NCBI GenBank assembly: GCA_935421135.1 | Contig: OW285187.1 | Coordinates: forward strand, 28,892,429-28,956,428 | Direction of reading: 5' to 3' | Length of the DNA: 64,000 nucleotides | DNA from: Bugulina stolonifera | Taxonomy: Eukaryota > Bryozoa > Gymnolaemata > Cheilostomatida > Bugulidae | Made by a program: the position numbers and the translations under genes | Shown: piece by piece, positions 53,579 to 64,000 of the stretch | Position numbering within the stretch: position 1 is the first letter of the stretch | Layout of the letters: each line of letters begins with the position of its first letter | The notes under the pieces: model-generated | What the model saw: only the letters and a program-made list of their open reading frames with translations | What the model was told of the DNA's origin: nothing | Databases searched by the model: none

Positions 53579-56500
53579 ATGATGTTCCAGGGAGGGTATC
53601 GTCCCAAACTGATGGTCTATGCGCTAACTATATTGTTGGTATATGTTCAAGGGCAAAATGATACGGTGACAACTACAGGTACAACCTATTCTCTTAGACA
53701 TAGAAAATTATACTGTAACGATTTAACCTTTAAATCATTTGCTTTTGACTACTTACAATTACCCTATTAGTATATTATGTTATAATTATGTTGGCTGGTT
53801 AGTTTCTACATTATTTTTGGTAGTTTAGTATTTTATGTATAATTTATGTACATGCATATTGTGCATGTATAAACTATACCAATAGACCTCTAGCCTATAA
53901 ACAGTATATAAGCTGGACTATACTTTCTTATCAATATCCAAGTGAGCAAAGTACATCTATTATTGATAGAAGCAAGTAGTCATGTATTTATGGTTTACAC
54001 TGTTTAGTAACATGACCTTTTGCTCAAATTAACTACACGTATATGTATGTATCTAGTACGCTGTAGATTAGTATGTTAAATTTAGTTATGATTGCATAAT
54101 TGAAACCAACTGTTCACTCTTTGATTAGATAAGTATGTAATCACAGTTCCTTCTTCTCAATCTAATTCATCTTTCTTGCATTTTATCTGCTTTTGGTAAT
54201 GATAAATGGAAGTCACAGTTTGGTGTCATAATATAGTAAGAACAGTGGCAATTTACAGTAACACAACATGTCCTTAGAGTGTAGCCATGACCCATACATA
54301 GCCTGTTGTCATATCCGGTGGCTTTCAACACGATTTCAGAAGTTTATTTGAGCTCAGAGACCACGGCCACTCAGTTTGCCTAAAATTAAATCAATGTATC
54401 AGTCAACAACAACCCACACCAGTCACACAACTGATTCATTGATGGGGTGTCTAATTGGTCTCCTGTCTGGGAATACTTGGTATCAAATGCAGCATTGGTT
54501 TGTTTAGGGGGACAACTCCTGGGTGATGAATATTTCACCAAGTGGCAAAAGCATTCAACAGATTGTCAGACATACAGTACAATATACATGTACATATATG
54601 TAACATCATGTTATTATGCTGTATAATGATGTGTTTGCAGAGCTGTCCTGTACTGATGGAGAATTTATACTAAACAATGCATGTGCCACGTGCCACTGTA
54701 GAGACAGGTGTAATACAGTGTGTGACCCTAAGGTGGGGTGCTCTGGGGGTGTATGTGGTGAACAGTGTGACTTTGGCTATACAGGATTTCCTGCTTGTCA
54801 ATTAGGTAAAGTTCCATTGAGGTACCTATTCTAGTAATTTTTAAGCTGAAGTTGTCCTCTCTCTTTATTCAATTAAAAGGAGATACAGATAGAAAATACT
54901 TCAAAATCCTGGTTAAATTGTTTCCACTCCTTCTTACTACAACTCATTGGTTTCATGCCACAAACAATTAACCAACAATATTAACTATCAAAGGTGTAAA
55001 CACTGCATTTTATGTTAGTAATACATTACTTGAGGTGTTAGGTTACCTGTAGCCTGCCTACCCAGTACCAGGGTTCTGTAGACTTGGTTTCACTGGTTAC
55101 TTTTAGTGCTGCCTACTCCTACTGCCGATGCAATAGAATGGAAAAGTAAAGATCCTCACAAAGTCACTTTCACTGTAAAGAAGGAGATCACAGTGGAAGG
55201 GGTACCAAGTCCATTTTATATGATAGATTGCGAATCCAAAATACCTCTAGATAGAAAGCGAAAAGCACTAGAAGTGAAGCAGTTTGATGAAGTTACATTT
55301 GATGGCATGACTAGTCTTAGTTATGACTGTTCGGCTGCTTTGAGAAGTAATCGAGATGAGAGTCAGCCAGGATATCTTTTCCCTGTCACTCCATGTACAG
55401 GTAGGTATATATCACAATAAGAACATCTAGATAACACTCTCCACATATCATACATGTACGTCCTTACACACCCTTGGGGTTCATACTTGATTGTGACTCA
55501 TTCATACTATTACATCTGTTATACTTGTCTACAATGTATGTTGTACAGGCTACTTGTAATATGCATACCCATTGGAACACGTACCATCTGGGTTGCTGCT
55601 TGTTTTAGGATGGAAGGTACCTACCGCCAATAATATTTCAGTTGATACAAGTTTCCAAGTCAAAGGAGAACATAAACTGGTGATGAATGTTGTATTTCCT
55701 GTGAGTCATCTCCCTTACAACTCATCTGGTTTGATAATATATCATTATATATATATTCTGACAGCTCAATTCTATCACCCGTAGATTGTCTTGTCTACAT
55801 GTATATGCTGATTCTTTTAACAGGCTTCCACCAATGATTGTCATGACTTCCCTCCTACATATGAACTCACTGTCAAAACAACATCCGGGGAAAAGTTATT
55901 TGAGGTGTTTGGAGAGTGGATATCAAACTTCACGAATATTATTGACAAAAGCACTAAAGGTCTCACACCTGGTACATCATACAAGTTGGAGCTAAAAGTG
56001 GTTGACTATGATCAAGTTGTATCCACAATACGCAAGACCTTCACTACACCCAGGATCACAACTCCAACCATATCTATAGATGATAGTGTGCACTCAGAAC
56101 CAATGCCTGGTCAAGTTGATATCAAGTTTCCTACGTGGGAATCCCTTGTATCACGCACAGGTGTGCATCATTATTAACATAGCAATAGTTCTATCTCTCT
56201 GTACAGTGTTTTATTGTACTGAAATAATTTATGGCCAACCATCAGTTTTGTTTCAACAATTGCTGAAACACCCATATATGGCAAGGGTTGGCATCCAACA
56301 CAGCACCTAAATACATAGCACAGTCACTAGATGCCACTTCTTTAAGACGGTAGGCCTATATAAAAAGTGTGACCAAACCCCATTTCCTTCGTTATACTAA
56401 AATCCACATGCTTTATGCCATTGGCTCAGAAACCTCTATATATATACATGTACATTGCATAATATATGGTGTATATATAGTTTCTTTTCTTCGTGTATTC

Positions 56501-59500
56501 ACCAGTTTTGTTTTACAGGTACACTCCCCTCTGCAGAGTTTACTACTGCTAGGTATGACATTTATATTTCAGGAAATGTAGCACCAGACAGATATTTAGT
56601 CGTATATAAACTATTAAATGGGACGGAGGTAGTTACTGATCCACGTTCAGTTACTGGTAATGTTACTGAGGGTATGGTGAGCACATCTATATTGATAAAC
56701 TACCCTGGGCTCACCTTTGAATATAGTATATACGTGGATGTTAGTGTATACGGTAAATCATACACTTCATATTCAGACTCGAGCAGATTTATCACTAGAC
56801 CCTGTGAAGGTAAGTTATAGTGTTTTCTGTTTAGAATTCGTAATGCAACATCTACATGTGCTTTTTTGAAAAAAGATCTCTAGCCTTACACGACAATGAC
56901 TTAACTTTACTAACTGACCGTTCCACTGCACCACATTGAATTCAAGACTTTATGCCTTACCAATAAACTGTTGCATACTGTCACAGTTCTTGTCTATTTG
57001 TAGCTCCTTCACCATTTGGCATCGGCAGAACAGAGTTTGGTAGCGGAAAGTCTGTTGCTGTGAATCTATATGTATATTTCTCTGTAAGTTGGGAAGTTCA
57101 AGTGAGATGATGTGGGGCAATGTTGTGCTGTATGTTTGTCACCATTATTCAGGAACAGTCTGTTGTAGTGATTTGCATTATATATCAAGTCAAGAATTTG
57201 CCGATTCTGTTCCTTTGCTAATCTAGTCTAATTTGTGTTTTGGGTAGACTTCCATAAGAGACCTGGTTATTTACTGGTAAACCTCCGTATCTAATGGCAC
57301 CTTTCTGTGACAACACACCAGGTGACCACACGACAGCCTCGTCTCTTTGTTTTGTTAAACAATCTTTTTACATGTACATGTACTTTTAGACAGGGATTAG
57401 CTCTACTTCAGTTTTATCATGTATTGGTGCATTATGTTAATTCTGAATTTATTTTATCCCCTGTATTTAACAGGAATCAATGCCACATTGTGCGGGCTCT
57501 ACCACATACAAGTTACAGACATCTCGCGGTACAGATATTAGGACAGCTTCCTGTTTATCAAACGTTTGTCCATCTGGAAATTCATTGGTTCCTTGTTCTA
57601 AATACAATATCACAGTTATAGCTACTAATCAGGCTGGGCTGTCCATATCATCTGACACCAGGGAACTGACAACTCCAGTTAGAGGTTAGAATACACTGCA
57701 CATGCTCAGTGTTGTAAGACTAATAATTTGGGTAAACAGACGGAATGGTAACTCTCTGTAATGCATATGTTTGATGGAGTATTCGTTACTTTAGTTCTCG
57801 GAGTAGTGGAAAAGTATTGGATTCTGTAGTATAACTCTCATTTCAGCTCCAGCCAAACCCACCAATCTTAGACTAAGCATTAGGGATAGTTCTACAGTGG
57901 AGGCTACCTGGGACCCCCCAACTGGTTCTAACTGCCCAGTCACCAACTACAAAGTCAGTGTTTACTATCAGGAGGGGAGCAGTTACATCTATATGGAGAA
58001 AGATATTGGACTGAATCAGACGTTTACCTTTGTGGGCAACTACTATAGAAACTATGATGTAACTGTAAGTGCATGATCATTATGTATTATACTGGCATGT
58101 GGTTGTACAAGGGTTATACAATGGTCAGTTTACTTTCCAGGTTCCATAGTTTTCTATAAATGTTATTTAACATTGATATGTTTTGTAGTGTAGCTACTTT
58201 TAATATACTGGTAATCATTAAAGCAGTTGAAATAAAACATACACTAACAGCAGAAAATATTTGTTTAAACCTTTATGGTTTTCACTGCTTTGTTGAGAAG
58301 ATGCATCTATTAATAGTGTTGATGACTGTATTGTATAATACATGTACATGATTGCATATTGTATACATATTGACTTTGAGTTTAATTGTGTACACCTGGC
58401 ACCAAATAGTTTGATATAAGATTTTTCCTTGTGTACTTACAGATTAGATCTGTGAATAATGATGGTGCTGGAGCAATAGCTAAGGACAGCATTCTTGTGC
58501 CTGCTATAAGTAAGTAGTATTTATGATGATTAGTTTTAGGAATATGAAGAAATTGGAAGTTCTTTTAATCATAACATTTTTGATATAAGCTTCATTGTAC
58601 ATTATTTAACTGAACATTCCTGTAGTGCAATGCTACCTGCTGTTCAATTACAGAGCCAGGGCCACCTCTCAATCTGTCTGTAGTTACTTGGAATACAAAC
58701 TGTGTGAATGTGTCTTGGGCTGTTCCTGCAGAGGACGGTGGAGTTATAGAAGCGTATGACGTATGTACATCTAACTAATTCAGCCTATTATATACGAGTT
58801 GACATCCTACACAGCCTATAATACACGAGTTGACATCCTACACAGCCTATAATATACGAGTTGACATCCTACGCAGCCTATAATATACGAGTTGACATCC
58901 TACACAGCCTATAATATACGAGTTGACATCCTACACAGCCTATAATATACGAGTTGACATCCTACACATGTTTATGGAACACTGTAGCAGGTCCCACTTT
59001 TACGTTGTATTTAGCTCATCAGGGCTAAATGCAGTGTTATCAGTCTACATGTATGTTTTACTGTGAATTTTCAATATGGTGCATCCCAACCCTTTTTAGT
59101 GGGATGGGAACCCAGGCTGCTGCGACATGTGTGTAATATTCTTTATGGACATCCTCATGGAATATTTGCTAAGTACTTGTATTGTCATTTCATCTTCTGA
59201 ATTGTTTCCTCCAATTAAATTTTGCCATTTATATGTAGATGTATTACATCCACATGTGCATGTACTGTATAGTAGTAAGTTGTGTACTTGTAGGCGATAT
59301 GTACAGTAGATCAGGCTTTTGGAAACATCTCCTTGGGAGGTCACAAGATGACATATAAGATGCCCGTGGCAGTGGACAGATCACTGCATACCCTAGTGTG
59401 TAACCTCCTTGCTGGCTCTAGATACAGATGCACTGCTGCTGCGAGGAATGGTGCTGGGTCAAGTGCAGCCTATGCCAAACTAGTCTGGACATTCCCTAAA

Positions 59501-62500
59501 AGTATGTTAGAGAGGATGTGTCATGGTTGTATTACGTTTTACTTTACTGATATTGTTCTCTGTAAATGGAGCACCCTCACATCATTGTGGATGTGGGTCT
59601 CAATGTCCACACAATCACAATATTATGTATAAATTATTGACAGAACCTGTAAAGCCGGCTGAACCTATGTTATATCCTGAACGGTTCACTGCCAAGACTG
59701 CCACCATATTCCTACCTCTGGCAGACAAGACAGATAGACCTGCCACGTGAGTAGTACACTTTATACAGTAGTATGGACTAACATGCTCTGCGTATAAAGT
59801 AACTACATTGTATAACGGTACTTGGCTGTCGCTAGCCATCCTACTGATATATTACATGACTTTTAGTGCACCATTGCTATATTATTGTTAGATGTATCAA
59901 ATCAGGTGAGCACCTTTCTTTTCAGTGCGTATTATGTGGGTCTTGAGCCCTACAGCAGTGATACAGAAGGTACCATAAGGAATTTGGAGTCACTGCAATC
60001 ATCAGACTTTGGTGAATACGGTACTGACTTGCCAGGTGGGAAATATATCACCGCTAAACTGAAAGAGGAAGATGTGGGTACAGAGTTTGTGATCGGTAAC
60101 GGTAAGAGTTATGGCGGATACCATAACGGCCCACTTGAGAAAGGAGAGCAGTATATCATATATTATGGTGTGGAGGTTAAGAGAGGAGAGGTGAGTCCAT
60201 TATTGAACTGTACTGTAGGGTAATTGACTAGCTTTCTACCTGTTTTATATTTTTCACAATATTTGTTATTATTACTAATGAATAATGGCAGAATACTACG
60301 CATTGCAGATAAATTTAGAAATACAGTCTTGGTGTTATATGAATGTTTGTTTTTATTTAGAAACAGCAAATCATGTCGAATATTTTGTTGTGTATCCCAC
60401 AGATTACCAAACAGACGTTTTATCGCTCCACAGAGCCATTCACAGGTGAGTTTACTCGAAGAGATGCAATATCCGTGTAATATTCCTGTTGAAGTTTAAC
60501 GAAAAATCTCATTGTTTAACTGTTTTTCCTTGTTTTGTGTAGTATTATTCCATTTTGCATAACCCACTGCCATCCTAATCCAAGTTTTATCTGTTTCCTG
60601 TGTTTATGTAACAGTTGAGAAAGGACGTGGTGTTGTCAACCCGCAAGTTACTATAGCTGTGGTCTCATCAGTGATCACTATGCTCATTGTGTTCATCATA
60701 GCAATCATCATATTTGTCATGTAAGTACTCTTATCAATCTATGTTACATATTGCACTTACTTGTACAAAGAAAAACAGATTGATAAGTTGTACATTATCA
60801 CTGGGTTTCTGTAGTTCGAACTGAGTGTAGTATAAATTCAGCTTGACCTATGGGATGACTCAAATGATCAGGTTCAGATCCTCACATAACTCTATTTAGA
60901 GAGATTCGCCGGTATCTTCGTATGTAACCCCTGTATCTTAGTGCACCTCATGTGAGCTGGCTATATGCCAACTATAGATGCAAGCTATTAATGGCACATA
61001 AGATGGCTTAACTCGTTCTGTTGACAACTCCGAGTACTAGTTAGAATAATGGAAGTGCATCGTATGCCACAAGGTGTTCAAACTTCATCCTATGATAGAA
61101 TTCGGTTTGCTTTCTAGGGGGCTGGACACATGAGTCATAATATGTATGTTAGTATATCTAATGTCAGTTAATTTGAAATGCCTGGCCAGAATTTATTTTG
61201 CTAATATTTTTTGCATCTCAAGCCAGTTGGTTATCTTTTGTTCATGTTTGTTTTAACTGGTACATATATGTCAAGTTTTCGTTGTGCCTGAAGGACTAAT
61301 CAATCCCACTGACTCCCACATCCAAGCTTTTATATTCAGGTATTAAACATCAGGACAGCCGCATAAAGACTGTTGATGGCTAACTCTCAGGCTAGCTCTA
61401 AGGATTGTGCAACTATCATTGTTTCATCTCTTTTTTTGTTTATTGTTCTTCATGGAAAAATTGCCCCCATGCATAATATTCTACTTTCTTATCCCTTTTG
61501 ATATTTCAGAATCCGAAAAAGGAGAGGTGGTGGTTTTTCACGAAGGCCGACATTGAGAGCTGAGCTAATTCCTCTCAAACGAAGATGTAGGTCATATCAC
61601 TGCTGTTTATTGTATCCTGGAAATTGGGTCCACCAGTCCATCCCAGTGTGGTGATTGGGAGTGGACCTCGGCAAAGTTTATGATTTAACTCGTTGCGGTC
61701 CAGAGTTCTATATTTTTGATATGTTGTGGTGTGATAGCTCACTTTTAGTTCAAGAGTGAGCACTCTTGTGTAGAAACTTTTTAGTACAGGGTACAGGTTC
61801 TCTTAGCTGTTTTTTTCAGGTGAAAATCCTTATAATGACACTAATTATGATTGGTAATACATCATACCTGTAATTAGTCATGTTAATACTTATTTTCTGT
61901 GTATTTTATTACAGTAGCTGTTAATCATAAGGCTGATGAAGCTGACAATGGTGAGGATAGTTCTATGAACTTAGCACCCATTTCTGTTAACCACCTCAAG
62001 TCTTACATTATTTCCAACCAGGAGGACATCTCCAGACAGTGCAGGGTGAGACAAGTTTCTGACGAGAAATCATTGGTAGTTTCCATATACCTGTATGGTT
62101 TCACTGCTGGCAGGTTTATATAGAGCATTATTATGCATGTGCTTTGTTTTAGTTTGTTTAAATGTTTTGATGTATTTTTAGCAAGGACATTTTTTTTGAG
62201 CAGTCAGGGACTTGTTTCAAATCCATGAAAATACCAGTCCCTGACTGGGGTTTGAACCCGGGGCCTCTACGGCACCTAATCGCCTAGCACAGTGAACAGA
62301 ACATGCTACCACTACACCAGCTCAGCAACCTTAAATGTTTGATTTTTCGGATGCGTTCCTCTTTAAAATGGTCATAGCATCAGGTAACTCTAAACTTTGT
62401 GTGCCACAAATTGTTACTGGTTAATGATGATATTAAATACTTTTTAATATAAAGACAACACTACTTTTGCACCCTAGGCTCTACCCACTGGATTCTTGGC

Positions 62501-63481
62501 TCCCTACACAGAGGCCATTGAAGGTGCGAATAAAGAGAAGAACAGGTTTGCCAATATCTTACCTTATGACAAATCAAGAGTCATCCTCTCTCAACAGCCA
62601 GATATTCCTCTTTCAGATTACATCAATGCTAGCTATATTGAAGTGAGTACATAGTTTATTCAATACTTCGATTTCAACGTTTCAACATTGTATTATATCA
62701 TTTCATTCTTTGAACGTTTAGATATCTTCTAACAATACACGCACACTGTATGTTATAAATGCATATCAAGCTGAACGACGCTGCATTACTTTAGACATAT
62801 AGTTTAGTAAATAGATATAGTATTGAGACTTATGATATTGAAGTACATGTATGATATCTTTGTGTTCTCAGTCTAAAATATAGGAATGATGGTTTGCCTA
62901 AGCTTTACCATGTTTCGGCTACAGTCTGTTTTAATTTGAGTATATTGTTACTGTTTGATTCTTTTGTTCATGCCATAATATATATATGTAACTTTATAAA
63001 CACCAGACAGAAGGTGTTCTAGCTTTTACTTTGTAATATGCAAGTGTTGGTACAACCTGTAATGTACATGTACATACACTGTGTTGGTACAACCTGTAAT
63101 GTACATGTACATACATTGTGTTGGTACAACCTGTAATGTACATGTACATACACTGTGTTTGTACAACCTGTAATGTACATGTACATACACTGTGTTTGTA
63201 CAACCTGTAATGTACATGTACATACACTGTGTTTGTACAACTTGTAATGTACATGTACATACACTGTGTTGGTACAACCTGTAATGTACATGTACATACA
63301 TTGTGTTGGTACAACCTGTAATGTACATGTACATACACACCCACAGGGCTACAACAAGAATATGCAGTATATAGCAGCATCTGGACCCAAGCCGAACACC
63401 TGTGCTGACTTCTGGAGGATGGTGTATGAACTAAAAACAACTTGTATTGTGATGGTTACAAAGTGTGTAGAGGAAGGAAAG
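53579..63481 (+). CDS. Receptor-type protein tyrosine phosphatase with EGF and FN3-like modules (5' part)
   Basis: Twenty coding exons: 53579-53678, 54641-54805, 55107-55400, 55609-55700, 55824-56160, 56519-56809, 57004-57083, 57474-57684, 57847-58064, 58443-58509, 58654-58760, 59294-59501, 59644-59746, 59926-60190, 60403-60445, 60615-60720, 61510-61586, 61915-62045, 62478-62642, 63347-63481. They give exactly 1065 residues before the window ends. Order: signal peptide (1-~26, [15 protein letters not shown]); Cys-rich EGF-like module (37-88); an unassigned module (89-186); about five FN3-like modules (187-723); a membrane-proximal region with [20 protein letters not shown], as in type II receptor phosphatases; TM (~872-895) with stop-transfer RKRR; then the start of the phosphatase domain ([46 protein letters not shown]). 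The catalytic HCSxGxGR loop lies beyond the window. It removes phosphotyrosine at the plasma membrane; ligand unknown. Confidence 0.9.
58782..58968. repeat. 31-bp minisatellite (six copies)
   Basis: Six copies of CCTATAATATACGAGTTGAC ATCCTACACAG (31 bp) lie head to tail in phosphatase intron 11 (58761-59293). They differ by single bases only, so amplification is recent. Confidence 0.92.
62186..62330 (-). mobile_element. tRNA-derived SINE (or tRNA pseudogene)
   Basis: On the minus strand an A-box-like TGGTGTAGTGGTAGCATG and a B-box-like GGGTTCAAACC are spaced as in a tRNA with a long variable arm, but the arms do not fold into a full cloverleaf. Downstream (towards 62186) follows a non-tRNA body with AGTCCCTGACTG/CAGTCAGGGACT symmetry and an A-run. 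This is the usual layout of a tRNA-headed SINE. It lies in phosphatase intron 18. Confidence 0.65.
63044..63338. repeat. 37-bp minisatellite (about eight copies)
   Basis: About eight copies of a 37-bp unit TGGTACAACCTGTAATGTAC ATGTACATACACTGTGT fill the end of phosphatase intron 19. The last unit runs to within ~10 nt of the splice acceptor at 63346, so the polypyrimidine and branch region of the intron is made of repeat. Each unit contains the palindrome GTACATGTAC. Confidence 0.92.
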
Positions 63482-63509
63482 GTGAGCTATTAATACTGTT
63501 TAATAGTCT

Positions 63510-64000
63510 GTACTGTCCATAACCTGTATACTGTCCACTACCTGTATACTGTCCACTACCTGTATACTGTCCACTACCTCTATGATACTGTCCACTACCT
63601 CTATGATACTGTCCACTACCTGTATACTGTCCACTACCTGTATACTGTCCACTACCTGTATACTGTCCACTACCTCTATGATACTGTCCACTACCTCTAT
63701 GATACTGTCCACTACCTGTATACTGTCCACTACCTGTGTACTGTCAACTACTTCTATGATACTGTCCACTACCTGTATACTGTCCACTACCTCTATGATA
63801 CTGTCCACTACCTGTATACTGTCCACTACCTCTATGATACTGTCCACTACCTCTATGATACTGTCCACTACCTCTATGATACACCTGTATACTGTCCACT
63901 ACCTCTATGATACTGTCCACTACCTCTATGATACTGTCCACTACCTCTATGATACTGTCCACTACCTGTGTACTGTCAACTACCTCTATGATACTGTCCA
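63510..64000. repeat. Two-unit (18/21-bp) minisatellite at window end
   Basis: Starting in the intron after the last visible phosphatase exon, two related units alternate: A (18 bp, CTGTATACTGTCCACTAC) and B (21 bp, CTCTATGATACTGTCCACTA C). The order begins A A A B B A A A B B, then becomes less regular. The array runs off the window. The long minus-strand ORFs here (VVDSIQ/VVDSIIE repeats) exist only because both units are multiples of three. Confidence 0.92.

Noticed and set aside
58782..58968. CRISPR-like regular direct repeats
   Set aside because: The copies abut with no unique spacers and the context is a eukaryotic intron.
62241..62325. Functional class II tRNA gene
   Set aside because: A and B boxes are recognisable but acceptor and anticodon arms do not pair properly, so a SINE head or pseudogene fits better.
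62994..63440. Minus-strand [14 protein letters not shown] repeat ORFs
   Set aside because: They are translations of the 37-bp minisatellite, antisense to a real phosphatase exon at one end.
63500..63962. Minus-strand VVDSI-repeat ORFs of 72-122 codons
   Set aside because: They are produced by the 18/21-bp minisatellite and have no splice or homology support.

Overview
The window is genomic DNA from an animal. It is AT-rich, with compact multi-exon genes, mostly short GT-AG introns, tRNA genes with Pol III T-run terminators, non-LTR retrotransposon sequence and small inverted-repeat transposons. The gene set (a receptor tyrosine phosphatase with EGF and FN3-like modules, a claudin-family protein, the ciliary protein TMEM17, and KICSTOR and COP9 subunits) points to Metazoa. 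Gene compactness and protein character suggest an early-branching animal such as a demosponge. That is an inference, because no species-specific marker is visible.

Layout, left to right. The 3' part of COPS2 (CSN2, +) runs 71-2513 and converges on XPC (-, 3093-9853). An XPC intron contains a tRNA-Trp gene, and another contains a TIR transposon. From 9854 to 14596 there is intergenic DNA with a ~300-bp MITE and a LINE-type reverse transcriptase ORF (11549-13270) ending in an (ACAAG)n tail. Two head-to-tail paralogues follow on the - strand: a 216-residue short gene (14597-17042) and a 575-residue IQANK1-like gene (18264-22859). A ~3.5-kb gene-poor stretch carries a hAT-like non-autonomous element. 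WDR70 (+, 26394-33044) hosts two elongator tRNA-Met genes, a 200-bp TIR element, an 18-bp minisatellite and a hairpin MITE in its introns. TMEM17 (+, 33724-36118) is followed by a ~1-kb TIR element. KICS2 (+, 37967-44824) contains a U12-type intron, a second MITE copy, and an antisense two-exon gene nested in its 2.6-kb intron 8. Then come two weak orphan exons, a claudin/PMP22-family gene (-, 48757-50099), a gene-poor region with a LINE remnant and a degenerate satellite, and the first 20 coding exons of a receptor tyrosine phosphatase (+, 53579 to beyond 64000).

I built gene models by joining exons across GT-AG introns and checking that phases agree. WDR70, TMEM17, KICS2, claudin-like, both IQANK1-type genes and the phosphatase all sum to whole codons. 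XPC is the exception. One exon start is off by a single base unless a splice acceptor 13 nt further in is used.

The items most worth following are: the IQANK1 paralogue that has lost exactly exons 2-7 and keeps only the dynein-AAA5-like end; the antisense gene inside KICS2; the U12 intron; the compensated tRNA-Met pair; and the XPC splice/frame anomaly. Functionally, XPC acts in DNA-damage recognition, COPS2 in deneddylation of cullin ligases, WDR70 in a CUL4-linked role, KICS2 in nutrient control of mTORC1, TMEM17 at the ciliary transition zone, and the claudin-like protein and phosphatase at the cell surface. They are not an operon-like system and I infer no shared regulation.
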